Positions 23,545 through 35,884 of a DNA stretch of 64,000 bases are shown here, one piece after another; the stretch's first letter is position 1, and every line of letters starts with the position of its first letter. The stretch lies in contig CM060201.1 in NCBI GenBank assembly GCA_030562195.1, positions 22,456,454 through 22,520,453 on the forward strand. The letters run 5' to 3'. A program made the translations under genes and the position numbers. This DNA is from Nipponacmea schrenckii. Taxonomy: Eukaryota; Mollusca; Gastropoda; Lottiidae. The notes beneath the pieces were generated by a model that worked only from the letters and a program-made list of their open reading frames with translations, was not told where the DNA came from and did not search any database.

Positions 23545-24630
23545 GTTGACAATGTCAGGCTATTACAAACTGTGTCTTATACCTTGACTGTAATAGTCAC
23601 CTTTCTTGTAACACATCTTCACAATGTCAAGCTATTACAAACTGTGTCTTATACCTTGACTGTAATAGTCACCTTTCTTTTATAACATCTTCTACATGTT
23701 AAGCTTGTTTCAGTCAAGGTATAAGACAATTTCATAATAGCTTAAAAATAAGAGATGTGATACAAGAAAGGTGATTTTTATTAGGCAAGATATAAGAAGA
23801 ATTTCGTAAAAGCTTGACAATGTGAAGATATTACAAGAAACTGCGTCTATACTGACACAATAGTCACTTCTTGTTCACATATTACAACTAGCTATTACAA
23901 ACTGTGTCTTATACCTTGACTGTAATAGTCACTTTTTTATAACATCTTCACATGTAACTTGATAATACAAAGGTAAAGCACAATTCATATGCAGAGGAAG
24001 ACGATGTCATACCAACGAAAGGTGCAATATTTATACCTACAGGCGTATGTAATGTTAATACAAATTATAATAGCTTAGACCTTATAGATTATACATGAGC
24101 TGGCTATTGCAGTCAAGGTATAAGTATGAAGTTTGTAATACATGGTTTGACATTGTGAAGAAAACAGGTGATTTTTGCAGTCAAGGTATAAGACAAAGTG
24201 TAATAGCTTGACATTGTGAAGATGTGATACAAGAATAGTGACTATTACAGTCAAGGTATAAGACAAAGTGTAATAGCTTGACATTGTGAAGATGTGATAC
24301 AAGAATAGTGACTATTACAGTCAAGGTATAAGACAAATTTGTAATAGCTTGACATTGTGAAGATGTGATACAAGAATAGTGACTATTACAGTCAAGGTAT
24401 AAGACAAAGTGTAATAGCTTGACATTGTGAAGATGTGATACAAGAATAGTGACTATTACAGTCAAGGTATAAGACACAGTGTAATAGCTTGACATTGTGA
24501 AGATGTAATACAAGAAAGGTGATCTTTACAGTCTGAATATAAGACACAGTTTGTAATAGCTTGACATTGTAAGGATGAGATACAAGAAAGGTGACTATTA
24601 CAGTTATTAAGGTATAAGACAAAGTTCATA
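23545..24630. repeat. 72-bp minisatellite family, head-to-head arrays
   Basis: Units at 23545-24000 are plus-sense (CTTATACCTTGACTGTAATA) and decay rightwards. Units at 24085-24630 are minus-sense (CAGTCAAGGTATAAGACA, GTAATAGCTTGACATTGTGA). Several minus units are almost identical, so that part expanded recently. A switch point lies near 23700-23830, where both orientations are mixed. Confidence 0.88.
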
Positions 24631-24783
24631 ATGGCTTGAAATTATGAGGATAATATATAGGAAGGAAATCTATGTAAACCACCTGACCAAACCATTAAGT
24701 AAATTACCACGTTGAAGATTATAATATAGACAATTGTTTGGTTTAGTGATTAGGTACTGGACAATTCTTAACATGGCTTTATA

Positions 24784-25245
24784 GAGATTGTACAGAGGTT
24801 TTTTTTAAAATTCTATTGCACGTTAGGGAGACTGATAACATCAATCTGCACCATTCCAATTTTGAATCAGATGTCAGTGGTTCCTGCAATTCCAATAAAC
24901 CTAAGCTTTCATGATGTCACCATCGTAAAATCTGCTGATATAATTATATAAGGTGATATGTAAGAGTGTTGTGCTAAATTGCTTAATATTAGTGGAATTG
25001 CTGGAACCACAGACATCTGAATTGAACTTGGAATAGTGCATATTGATTCTGTTGGTATCCCTGATATACAAAAGAAATTGAAAAAACCTCTGTACAATCT
25101 CTTTAATAGAACTGTTTAGTTTTAGAGGAATTGCAGGAACCACAGACGTCTGATTAAAAATGGGAATAGGGCAAATTGATGCTATCAGTGTCTCTGATAT
25201 ACATAAGAAATTCAAAAATCCTCTTTTCAATCTCTTTAATGAAGA
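24784..25245. repeat. Inverted repeat with about 110-bp arms plus a third direct copy
   Basis: The left arm (24784-24895) is the reverse complement, with mismatches, of 24992-25104 and again of 25122-25240. Shared landmarks on the right copies are GGAATTGC.GGAACCACAGAC and TCTCTGATATACA.AAGAAATT. No ORF for a transposase is present; it could be a MITE-like element or a local inverted duplication. Confidence 0.7.
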
Positions 25246-25434
25246 GCTCTACCCCTGCCAATGAATTAGACATTTAGCACTGAGTTAATCCCCTCTGTCA
25301 AGATCTTGAGCCTGTTATATATCCAGTTATAAAGATCAGTAAATACAGTAGATATTATAATAATGATGGCCACTATTGTACATGAGTGAAGTTAAGATGT
25401 AACACCGAATGAATTTAAGGTTTATATATAATAG

Positions 25435-27385
25435 AGACCAATCTGAGAGGTGTAAAGGGTTTAGTAAAGATAGCAGTAAGACAACTGGAGGGAATTAAGC
25501 ATAAGCAACTGATGTATGAAGATATCAGTAAGCAACCTAGAGGTTGTGTTAAAGATAGCTAAGACAACCTAGAGGAAGATAGTAAAGATAGCAGTAACCA
25601 ATCTAGGGGTGTAAAGAGTTATGTAAAGATGCAGTAAGTCACTGATTAAAAGTTATAAAGATACAGTAACAATAGAGTTAAAGTTATAGAAAGTCGTGCC
25701 AGGGTACTACCACTGGGGTTAGAGTTATAGTAAAGATAGCAGTAAGCCAACCTAGGGGTGTATATAAGAGTTAGTATAAAGATAGAGTAGCTAACCATTA
25801 GAGGGTGTAAAGGTTTAGTAAAGTAGCAGTAACCAACCTAGAGGGTTAAAGTTATGAAAAGATAGCAGTAAGCCAACCTAGAGGGTGTAAAGAGTTATAG
25901 TAAAGATAGCAGTAAGCAACCTAGAGGGTGTAAAGAGTTATAGTAAAGATAGCAGTAAGCAACCTAGAGGGTAAAGTTATAAAAGATAGCAGTAAGCCAA
26001 CCTAGAGGGTTAAAGAGTTATAGTAAAGATAGCAGTAAGCCAACCTAGAGGGTGTAAAGAGTTATAGAAAAGGATAGATGGGAAAAAAGCAGTAAGCCAA
26101 CCTAGAGGGTGTAAAGGTTATAGTAAAGATAGCAGTAAGCAACCTAGAGGTGTAAAGAGTATAGTAAAGATAGCAGTAAGCCAACCTAGAGGGTGTAAAG
26201 AGCGTACCCTAGTAAAAAATAGACAGTAAGCAACCTAGAGGGTGTAAAGAGTTATAGTAAAGATAGCAGTAAGCAACCTAGAGGGTGTAAAGAGTTATAG
26301 TAAAGATAGCAGATAAGTCATACCCTAGAGGGTGTAAAGAGTTATAGTAAAGATAGCAGTAAGCCAACCTAGAGGGTGTAAAGAGTTATAGTAAAGATAG
26401 CAGTAAGCAACCTAGAGGTGTAAAGAGTTATAGTAAAGATAGCAGTAAGCCAACCTAGAGGGTGTAAAGAGTTATAGTAAAGATAGCAGTAAGCCAACCT
26501 AGAGGGTGTAAAGAGTTATAGTAAAGATAGCAGTAAGTCAACCTAGAGGGTGTAAAGAGTTATAGTAAAGATAGCAGTAAGCAACCTAGAGGGTGTAAAG
26601 AGTATAGTAAAGATAGAAGTAAGCCAACCTAGAGGGTGTAAAGAGTTAAGTAAAGAAAAGTAAGCAACCTAGAGGGTGTAAAGAGTTATAGTAAAGATAG
26701 TAACCAACCTAGAGGGTGTAAAGAGTTATAGTAAAGATAGCAGTAAGTCAACCTAGAGGTGTAAAGAGTTATAGTAAAGATAGCATAAGCCCAACCTAGA
26801 GGGTGTAAAGAGTTATAGTAAAGATAGTAAGCCAACCTAGAGGGTGTAAAGTGTTATAGTAAAGATAGTAAGCCAACCTAGAGGGTGTAAAGTGTTATAG
26901 TAAAGATAGTAAGCCAACCTAGAGGGTGTAAAGAGTTATAGTAAAGATAGCAGTAAGCCAACCTAGAGGGTGTAAAGAGTTATAGTAAAGATAGCAGTAA
27001 GCCAACCTAGAGGGTGTAAAGAGTTATAGTAAAGATAGCAGTAAGTCAACCTAGAGGTGTAAAGAGTTATAGTAAAGATAGCAGTAAGTCCAACCTAGAG
27101 GGTGTAAAGAGTTATAGTAAAGATAGCAGTAAGTCAACCTAGAGGGTGTAAAGAGTTATAGTAAAGATAGCAGTAAGTCAACCTAGAGGGTGTAAAGAGT
27201 TATAGTAAAGATAGCAGTAAGTCAACCTAGAGGGTGTAAAGAGTTATAGTAAAGATAGCAGTAAGCCAACCTAGAGGGTGTAAAGAGTTATAGTAAAGAT
27301 AATAGTAAGCCAGCCTACAGGGTGTAAAGAATTATATCAAAGATATAGCAAGCCAAACTAGAGGATGTAAAGGACTATAGTAAAA
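25435..27385 (-). repeat. 44-bp minisatellite, about 45 units, third array of the family
   Basis: The unit and orientation match 14340-17030. The first 350 bases are heavily broken, with unrelated inserts near 25685-25715; later units are regular. Confidence 0.92.
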
Positions 27386-28056
27386 CTTCTGTTAGTGAAT
27401 GGATTCGGCAAGGAGCATAACAATGGGATGTAAAACTCACTGCTTTTTATTTCTGATCATTATTCAATTCACTAAGAACTATATTTTTTAGTGGAGCCAT
27501 AAAACCTAACAATTTAATAGAATTAATTCTGCTGACTAATCAAATAACATTCGGAATCTATAATTGAAGTAACGAAGAAACGAAATCACTAATCTGCTGT
27601 CAATTTTCGTTATTAATATCTTAACCTTGACCCCAATTTGTAATTTTTTATCCAATCGGATCGAGAGGATGAAGGGATGAATTGAAATAACTAAAAATAC
27701 CGGGTTTCGTGATCAATAACACAAAGATATCAAAATATTCGTTAACCAGAACTAGGTTCGTTTTTAATATCACAGTCTCGTAACTCATTGTTATCCTTTA
27801 AAGATTATTATTATTATAGAGTGTATTATACTAAAATTAGTTTATATAGACTTCAGATAAATCATGATTAATAAATCTAATTCTCACTCAACAAATGGCT
27901 TCTAAACATTGTTGTGCCAGTGACCTGAGATTAGGGGAACAAAGCAGAATGATAGGATTTGAACGACAATTTTGAAAATATAGAAATGATTTGGTGCATT
28001 CTGACACACAAAAAAGTGTAAAGATTTGGGCAACTAAATACAGATTCACATCACCT
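27386..28056. other. Intron 2 sequence
   Basis: AT-rich single-copy sequence with no gene signal. Confidence 0.5.
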
Positions 28057-28330
28057 GGGGTTCTATAGCACAGCGGTAAGAGCATTGGTTCTTTACGTCA
28101 TTAACGTCATTTGCTCGGAAACGTTGAAAATGTCGTACTTGAGTTCTAATCTCGACTGGTTGACCTTGAATAAGTCATCTTCACTCACAATTCCAGTCCA
28201 CCCAGCTGTAAATGGGTACGGATAATCCAGGAAAGATCAATGCCAAGAGGTTTGGCCAGAAAGTCTGGTAGAAAGGATCCCTGTCACGGCAGACTTGTGA
28301 ACCTAAGTAATAGTTCTTTCTTTCTTTTAC
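28057..28330 (+). mobile_element. tRNA-derived SINE (family B), near full length
   Basis: The head is tRNA-like, with box A TAGCACAGCGG at 28066-28076 and a box-B-like GAGTTCTAATCTC at 28141-28153. The body follows (CCACCCAGCTGTAAATGGGT, GGTTTGGCC, GAAAGGATCCCTGTCACGGC), and the 3' end is a TTCTTTCTTTCTTTT simple repeat. Four other copies in the window share the body and tail. The insertion lies in intron 2 of the channel gene. Confidence 0.75.
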
Positions 28331-28824
28331 CCTTCCCTCTTGTCCCCCTGGTGGCGCCGTAGCAAGCTGATAGAATATCAATCAAACTGACACAAAAATA
28401 ATAACTTTTGTTGATTAACCAACGTAAACAAGTGCTTTAAATTCACAACTTTACACCTTGCCATTCTATTCCTGGCAATCACAGATTATTCCTAGACCCC
28501 TGACACTTACAGGATTCTTAATGGATACCATGATGTGTTATATTTTACCAGTTTTAAAATTACAAATCGATTTCAATCAATTAAAAAGTTATTTTGGTGC
28601 TTAAAATTGTTTTAAAATTTAAGATTTTTTTGTGTTGAACGACATTAAATAGATACGGATGTCTATTCTAAAGATTTTAAACATAAAGTCGATTGAAAAT
28701 CAATGAAAAGGGTCATTTTGATTGGCTAAAATTAACTGCAGAATACAAATCTATTTGGATAAAATGAACCACAGATCCATTTTCACACTCATAAGGTTTG
28801 ATTTAAACGACGAATAATAAGGTA
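28331..28824. other. Intron 2 sequence
   Basis: AT-rich single-copy sequence; nothing recognisable. Confidence 0.5.
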
Positions 28825-29310
28825 TAATCAGCAGTCTGGAGCTCTAGTCAGACACAACTGGTTAATACAGTCTAAAGATCTAGCAGACCGATGGTAATAC
28901 AGTCTAAAGCTCTAGTCAGACACGACTGGTTAATACAGTCTAAAGATCTAGTCAGACACGACTGGTTAATACAGTCTAAAGCTCTAGTCAGACGACTGGT
29001 TAATACAGTCTAAAGATCTAGTCAGACATGACTGGTTAATACAGTCTAAAGATCTAGTCAGACAGACTGGTTAATACAGTCTAAGCCTAGTCAACATGAC
29101 TGGTTAATACAGTCTAAAGCTCTAGTCAGACATGACTGGTTAATACAGTCTAAAGATCTAGTCAGACATGACTGGTTAATACAGTCTAAAGATCTAGTCA
29201 GACATGACTGGTTAATACAGTCTAGAGCTCTAGTCAGACATGACTAGTGACTAGTAAATATGACTGGTAAATACAATTAAATCAACAGTCTAGAGCTCTC
29301 GTCAGACATG
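28825..29310 (+). repeat. 36-bp minisatellite, about 12 units
   Basis: Units run CTAGTCAGACATGACTGG, TTAATACAGTCTAAAGAT, with AGCTCT/AGATCT variants alternating. Confidence 0.9.
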
Positions 29311-29737
29311 ACTGGGGAAAAACAGTCAAATTAAAAACCCTGCATCATGGTTCAAAAAAAAAAATGACAGTAAAATTTTCTTATCATTAGATTTATGATT
29401 TTAAAATAAATTCCCTGTAAATTATAACAGTACAGATCTTAAAATAACATTAATGTTGGCCATATTTTCAACTTTATCTTGTTTTGTGTAATATATTATT
29501 CCAGAAAAATATTCAGTTATTTTAAAAGAAGAATGGTTCAGAACCAATTTAGCAAACACTTGTACATAGTCACAAAGGTTTTAATCTTGGAAAAAATGCT
29601 TTATATAGATTTATAAAACTTTGTCTACAAAACTGCGGCCAACTGTTTTGAAGAAATTATAGAAACAAAAGAAACAGGTAAAAATGGTTGCCCATTGGTC
29701 AACACACTCTTTGTCCAAATTCATGCAATTATAAGGC

Positions 29738-30025
29738 AAATTTTATTCATTCATTAATTCATTCATATTCATTTCATTCATTTATTCATTCATTTATCCA
29801 TTTATTTATTCATTTATTCATTTATTCATTCATTTATTCATTTATTCATTCATTTATCCATTTATTTATTCATTTATTCATTTATTTATTCATTCATTTA
29901 CTCATGTTCATTCACTGACTGACTGACTGACTCTGACTGACTGACTGACTGTGACTAGACTGACTGAGTGACTGACTGACTCACTCAATCACTCTCTCAC
30001 TCTCTCATTCATTCGTTCATTCATT
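29738..30025 (+). repeat. Tetranucleotide microsatellites (ATTC/ATTT)n and (GACT)n
   Basis: About 180 bases of CATTTATTCATTCATTTATT-type repeats are followed by GACTGACTGACTGACT (about 29914-29975) and TCATTCATTCGTTCATTCAT. Confidence 0.9.
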
Positions 30026-30337
30026 GTAAGAAATTGTAGAAGAGTTCGTGACAAGAAAGACAGTATGAGATTTCAACGTAAAAACATGTCATAAAACTAT
30101 TTCCTGTTGTTACAAACAAATTATTCTGCTATCTTTCACAAGTCTTATAATCCAGTCCCTGGGTGTTGATAATTTTATTGATTTTTAAAACTTTTCTAAA
30201 TTGACAAGATAACTCTAGCCAGTAACTGGAAGTTGATTGTTTTATATTGTCATCAATGCAGGAGATGAAATTGTATTACTTTGTTCTCTGGTTAACTGTA
30301 TTATTTACGCAGATATCTTGCTGTACACAGATACAGC

Positions 30338-31490
30338 TTTATGTAAAACAATAACTGGTTAAAGTCACTATGTGTAATACCCTGTCATTAACAACAACTG
30401 GTTAAAGTCACTATGTGTAATACCCTGTCATTAACAACAACTGGTTAAAGTCACTATGTGTAATACCCTGTCATTAACAACAACTGGTTAAAGTCACTAT
30501 GTGTAATACCCTGTCATTAACAATAACTGGTTAAAGTCACTATGTGTAATACCCTGTCATTAACAATAACTGGTTAAAGTCACTATGTGTAATACCCTGT
30601 CATTAACAACAACTGGTTAAAGTCACGATGTGTAATACCCTGTCATTAACAACAACTGGTTAAAGTCACATGTGTAATACCCTGTCATTAACAAAACTGG
30701 TTAAAGTCACTATATGTAATACCCTGTCATTAAAATCAACTGGTTAAAGTCACTGATATGTAATACCCTGTCATTAACAACAACTGGTTAAAGTCACTAT
30801 GATGTAATACCCTGTCATTAACAAAACTGGTTAAAGTCACTATGTGTAATACCCTGTCATTAACAATAACTGGTTAAAGTCACTATGTGTAATACCCTGT
30901 CATTAACAATAACTGGTTAAAGTCACTATATGTAATACCCTGTCATTAACAATAACTGGTTAAAGTCACTATAGTAATACCCTGTCATTAACAATAACTG
31001 GTTAAAGTCACTATATGTAATACCCTGTCATTAACAAAACTGGTTAAAGTCACTATGTGTAATACCCTGTCATTAACAAAACTGGTTAAGTCACTATGTG
31101 TAATACCCTGTCATTACAAAACTGGTTAAGGTCACTATATGTAATACCCTGTCATTAACAATAACTGGTTAAGTCACTATTGTAATACCCTGTCATTAAC
31201 AATAACTGGTTAAAGTCACTATGTAATACCCTGTCATTAACAATAACTGGTTAAGTCACTATATGTAATACCCTGTCATTAACAAAACTGGTTAAAGTCA
31301 CTATTGTAATACCCTGTCATTAACAATAACTGGTTAAAGTCACTATTGTAATACCCTGTCATTAACAAAACTGGTTAAAGTCACTATGTGTAATACCCTG
31401 TCATTAACAATAACTGGTTAAAGTCACTATGTGTAATACCCTGTCATTAACAATAACTGGTTAAAGTCACTGGTTAAAGTCACTGTGTAT
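30338..31490 (+). repeat. 43-bp minisatellite, about 27 units
   Basis: Units run AACAACAACTGGTTAAAGTC, ACTATGTGTAATACCCTGTC, ATT. The first five are near perfect; the middle shows small losses. Confidence 0.92.
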
Positions 31491-31497
31491 AATACCA

Positions 31498-31920
31498 GAA
31501 ACATGTGTCCCAGGACAACAGGGAAACCACTTCAAAATACGGCATAATATTTTCACCATTTAAATGTACTGACAAAATTTCCCCCATTGGCCACAGCTTG
31601 ACTTTGCCTGTTATATACATGTGTCTGAGGAGGATGGGAAACCAACGCATACCATTTTCATTACTGAACGTTCAAATTTAATCAGAACAGACCACAGTAC
31701 TGACAAAGTTTCCCTTATTGGCCACAGTATGAGGTTACCTGTCAGAAACATGTGTCTAAGGACAACATGGCAAACCACGTCGAAATATGACATAACATTT
31801 TCAGCATTGCTTGTTCTTCAAGAAAACCACACAGTTTGAGAACTGAATAAAAACAGACTACAGGGCAGACAAAGTTTCCCTCATGGCATACTGCAAGACA
31901 TTGTCTGTTCATTTCATTAA
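31498..31920 (+). repeat. Diverged repeat of about 115-130 bp, three units, with SINE debris
   Basis: ACATGTGTC recurs at 31500, 31617 and 31748, followed by GGGAAACCA/GGCAAACCA and, later in each unit, TGACAAAGTTTCCCT.ATTGG. Short frames on both strands at 31611-31839 are chance. Confidence 0.6.
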
Positions 31921-32825
31921 AGCAATGTCTATGTATTGCTTAAAACCATTTTAAGATAAATATCTTTATTGCTTGTATACAACTGGCTGCCTGGCATCAA
32001 GAGAATCAAAAAATTTCAAGTTTTACATTACTACAATGGATTTAGCTACTGAAGACAATCAATGCCATTGAGTGTGCAATGAGCAAATTTTTTTTTATCA
32101 ATTTCCAATTTCATTGGATCTTACTTAATTTTTTAATTTTTGACTAATGTTTTATTGTATAAAATTGAAGGTATAATAAAATTTGAGTCGTTTGTATCCC
32201 AGCTGCAGTGTGCAATGAGGGAAATTTTTTCAGTACAAGACAGATCGTTTGCATTCTCAGGAGAATTCAATGCGAGAATTTTTATCCCCAGTGTAAGAAA
32301 AGAAAAGTTAAGGAATAAAACGGTGTTATTGATCTCTGTGTAGTTTTCCTTTCAACTTATTTCATGTCGTATCGCTTGGTTTCTTTCTTTCCAATTATAT
32401 CTCCATTTCTCTCCCTGAATACAATGTTTAGTGATTGTTTCAATGTGTTTAAATTTTCATATATCATTATATTGATCAGGAGTTTACTGCACAGTGGAAT
32501 ATTATACAGGTACCTTATACAGAGGTGGGGGGGGGGGGGTAGGTACTTAATCCAGAAAGTTGGGAGAGGTGGATTGGTGGAGAAGGGAAGGGGGAAGTTA
32601 GGAGAGGGAGGTTAAAGATTAGGATTTTTAATATACAGTGCAATATCATTTAGGTACTAAATACAGAGGGGCAGGGGTTGAGGAAGATTTGGGAGGGGGA
32701 TAGGGGCCAGGCAAAAGGGTGGAGGGTGAAAGTTGTGGGAGATTAGGTGTTTAAGTGCACAGTATCATTGAAACTAGACAGGGGAGAGGGGGGGATTTAG
32801 TTGATATATAGATAAAGATACTTAC
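31921..32825. other. Intron 2 start, with G-rich low-complexity tract
   Basis: A SINE-like piece (CAGTGTGCAATGAGGG) lies near 32205. At 32522-32790 the sequence is strongly G-rich (including a run of more than ten G) with GGTGGA/GGGAGG motifs, just downstream of the S1 exon donor. Confidence 0.6.
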
Positions 32826-32950
32826 TTTTAACTGAGTAGAGGTCGAGAATAAGTTCCCCTATGACCAGAGCACAATCAGAAATCGTTAGAAATATAACAC
32901 AAATCACAATATATTTACTGTGTAAAATTTTCTCTCCACGCTTTCTAAAC
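32826..32950 (-). CDS. HVCN1: Hv1-like proton channel, coding exon 2 (S1 helix)
   Basis: This exon encodes the first transmembrane helix of the voltage-sensor domain. It has a pyrimidine-rich acceptor (TTTTATTTTAG) and a GTAAG donor, is 125 bp long, and runs from phase 2 to phase 1. The protein runs FRKRGEKILHSK and then a hydrophobic helix YIVICVIFLTISDCALVIG followed by ELILDLYSVK. Aligned without gaps to human Hv1 S1, Asp48 matches the selectivity-filter Asp112, Glu55 matches Glu119 and Asp59 matches Asp123; Glu119 and Asp123 are zinc-site or proton-pathway residues in the human channel. ELILDL is the segment typical of the family. Voltage-sensing phosphatases share an S1 Asp, but the GELILDL context favours Hv1. 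The exon lies alone between introns of 9.7 and 14.0 kb. Confidence 0.85.
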
Positions 32951-34182
32951 CTAAAATAAAATAATAAATTCTTTAAAACAAAAAATTATTATAGTCATTA
33001 AAAGAAAGAAGTTTAAAAATATATAAATATGGCTTATTCATTAAAATACCATTCTCAAAAAATGGATCATTTAAAAAAAAAAATTACACATACACCCACT
33101 TAAAAGCTGTCTTTCTTTGAAATATGAGGAGGTCAGGGGCAGGGCATATAATTTTCCAAGGGGGTCCACAAGCAATGTTTTTTACAATGATAAAAGATTT
33201 TAAATATTTAAAAAAAGGGGCTACTAAGCTACACCTGGGGGAAATAGCAATGCTGAACATAAATTTAATAATTCTATAAAACTCAAAACAGTACGAAGGC
33301 AATATTGATTTTTTTTTATTCCTAAAAGTGGACTTCACAAGAAGAAGCAAAGATCTTCATTTAAATCTGTATTTAAACGCATGAAAAACACATTTTATAT
33401 TATAACTTCTTAATTAGAATGACCTTGAACTTTGACCTTCAAACCAGAATGACCTTGAACTCTTAATCAATAACTTCATTCATGAAACTTCCACCCAAAA
33501 ACCGAAAGAAATTAAATAAACAGAATGTGTTTAGAAGGAGGTAAAAAGTGGGTGTTGATGTGTGATCTTGATGTATCTGACGTCTGTTTGATTCATTATC
33601 ACACGGATCCCGATACCGAGGTTTAAGGTGTATCAATAGCAACAGTGTATTAATGAGTATAAAGTTTATTATTTAATAAAACTCCTGACAAATTGTGAAG
33701 TTGTTAACTCAACAAGTTTATTCATCACACACCACAAACCTGACTTTTAGATTAACTTTCTGTACACAGGTGGTTTTCAGGTTGAAAACTATCAAATGGT
33801 GAAAACAGAAGTAAGAAATTCAATTTAGAGAATTGACAAATAAAATAAATCATTTCAGACAAAATAAACATTAACATCATTAAGTGAATATTAGTTTGTG
33901 TTTGAATTCCACCCAGAATTTCAATTTTAACTACATTTTTCTTTTTCACCCCAGTTATCTTTCTACAAAGTATTTTATTTTTTCTCCGTTAAAAAATGAT
34001 TACTACACTCTCTGACTGCTATCATTATTTTTCTTGTATCATGGAAGCGTTTATTTTGAATTTTACACAAGCAGATAAAGACAATCAGCGACAAAATGTC
34101 TGTTATCGCAAAACCATAATGTTAACAGCGTCTCTGTCCATGGCTTACACTCAAATCAAATTGCTGAATTTTGTGATACAAG
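32951..34182. other. Intron 1 end
   Basis: AT-rich; it holds the TGACCTT cluster at 33417-33470. No other exon is recognised. Confidence 0.5.
33417..33470. promoter_or_regulatory. Cluster of TGACCTT half-sites
   Basis: Three TGACCTT motifs lie in about 50 bases, two of them as TGACCTTGA, the complement of TCAAGGTCA. They sit about 470 bases upstream of the S1 exon on the minus strand, in intron 1. Regulatory use is inferred only. Confidence 0.2.
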
Positions 34183-34530
34183 AATAGCGGCTGTTACAGT
34201 CAAGGTATAAGACACAGTTTGTAATAGCTTGATATTGTGAAGATGTGATACAAGAAAAGAGGCTATTGTTGTCAAGGTATAAGACACAGTTTGTAATAGC
34301 TTGACATTGTAAAGATGTATAAGATGAAGTTTGTAATAACTTGACATTGTGAAGATGTATAAGATGAAGTTTGTAATAGCTTGACATTGTGAAGATGTAT
34401 AAGAGGAAGTTTGTAATAGCCTGACATTGTGAAAAGATATAAGTACAAAGTTTGTATTCGCTTGACATTGTGAAAATATGAAACAATAAAGGTGCTATTG
34501 TTGTCAAAGTATTAAAAGATGTTCGTAATG
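34183..34530 (-). repeat. 72-bp minisatellite family, about 5 units, minus-sense
   Basis: CAGTCAAGGTATAAGACA and GTAATAGCTTGACATTGTGA mark the units; the middle ones are shortened to about 50 bases (AAGATGTATAAGATGAAG). Confidence 0.85.
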
Positions 34531-34961
34531 GCAATATGGTCCTTATTGAAACACCTTCTACCACTCAACAATTGAGTTTATCAATATGACTGCTCTATAA
34601 TACTATAATGAGATTCTACCTGCCCCGGATGTAGAGTATTATGTGGTTTTATTAACGACCATAGTAAAGTTATTATCTAGTCTTTAATAGTAATTGTACA
34701 GCCAGTCTTGAATATAATACTAGCTTTATAGAATTTGTCTGCCAGAGAAAATGGTTTATGCCCGGAAATTCAGCTCAGCGTTTGTCTGGCGCTGGCGGGG
34801 CAATGGTTTCCGATGATCATGCGGAGAGGGTAAATTATTAAGGTAATAATTACTAGTTGTCATGGTAACAAGATTATGACATCACAATAATTACTATACA
34901 CCTAATAAAGAACCTTGACCTTTATCTAATGTTTTCATGGTTCTATCTCACAGGATCATGA
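34531..34961. other. Intron 1 sequence
   Basis: Single-copy sequence; nothing recognisable. Confidence 0.5.
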
Positions 34962-35490
34962 TTCAGAGAGTCCACGTAGCTAATATAGTTTATTTGGTAT
35001 TTAGTTTTTTCATCTCAGCATCCCTTTCAGAGAGTACACATAGCTAAAAAGTTTATTTGGTATTCACCATTGACAACTTAACAATCCTTTAAGAGAGTCC
35101 ATATAGCTAATAATGTTTATTTGGTATTTAGGTTTGTCAACTCAGCATCCCTTTCAGAGAGTCCACATAGCTAATAATTTTATTTGGTATTTAGGTTTGT
35201 CAACTCAGCATCCCTTTCAGAGAGTCCACATAGCTAATAATGTTTATTTGGTATTTAGGTTTGTCAACTCAGCATCCCTTTCAGAGAGTCCACATAGCTA
35301 ATAATGTTTATTTGGTATTTAGGTTTGTCAACTCAGCATCCCTTTCAGAGAGTCCACATAGCTAATAATGTTTATTTGGTACATGTATTTAGGGTTTTCA
35401 ACTCAGCATCCCTTTTAGAGAGTCCACATGGCTAATATATTCTATTTGGTATTTAGGTTTATCAACTCAGCATCCCTTTTAGAGAGTCCA
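34962..35490 (+). repeat. 64-bp minisatellite family, about 8 units
   Basis: Units carry TCAGCATCCCTTTCAGAGAG, TCCACATAGCTAATAATG and TTTATTTGGTATTTAGG. They share TCCCTTTCAGAGAGTCCACA with the 13.3-14.1 kb array. Confidence 0.9.
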
Positions 35491-35884
35491 TAATGTACAT
35501 AGCCTAAATTTATTCAGGAGAACTCAAGTTGCAGTTTTCTGTAAAATTTTGAATGTATTAAACTTGAATTACTCAGTTCCGAATGGAAAGTTATTTTTAG
35601 TAACAGGATTTAAATATATCGTGACTGACTTGTGAATGAAAAGGAACGAGTATTTTATGATTGGCTAATTAACAGGAAGTGAAGGAAATTGAGAAGTGAA
35701 ATGTAAGAGAGTTTGTGATTGGTTGTAATTATTTGAATGTCGACTGTTTGACAAGTTAATTTGTTCCGTAATTCGTAGACATTTAAATCTCTTTCTCTCA
35801 ATCTACTGACTAGATTGTTTTATTAGAGTGATATTGATACAAGTAGCGGCAATATATATATACATTATACACTCAAACACAGGG

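Noticed and set aside
28057..28160. Stand-alone tRNA gene
   Set aside because: The box A and box B matches belong to a SINE head. Spacing is too long and no acceptor stem closes; body and tail follow.
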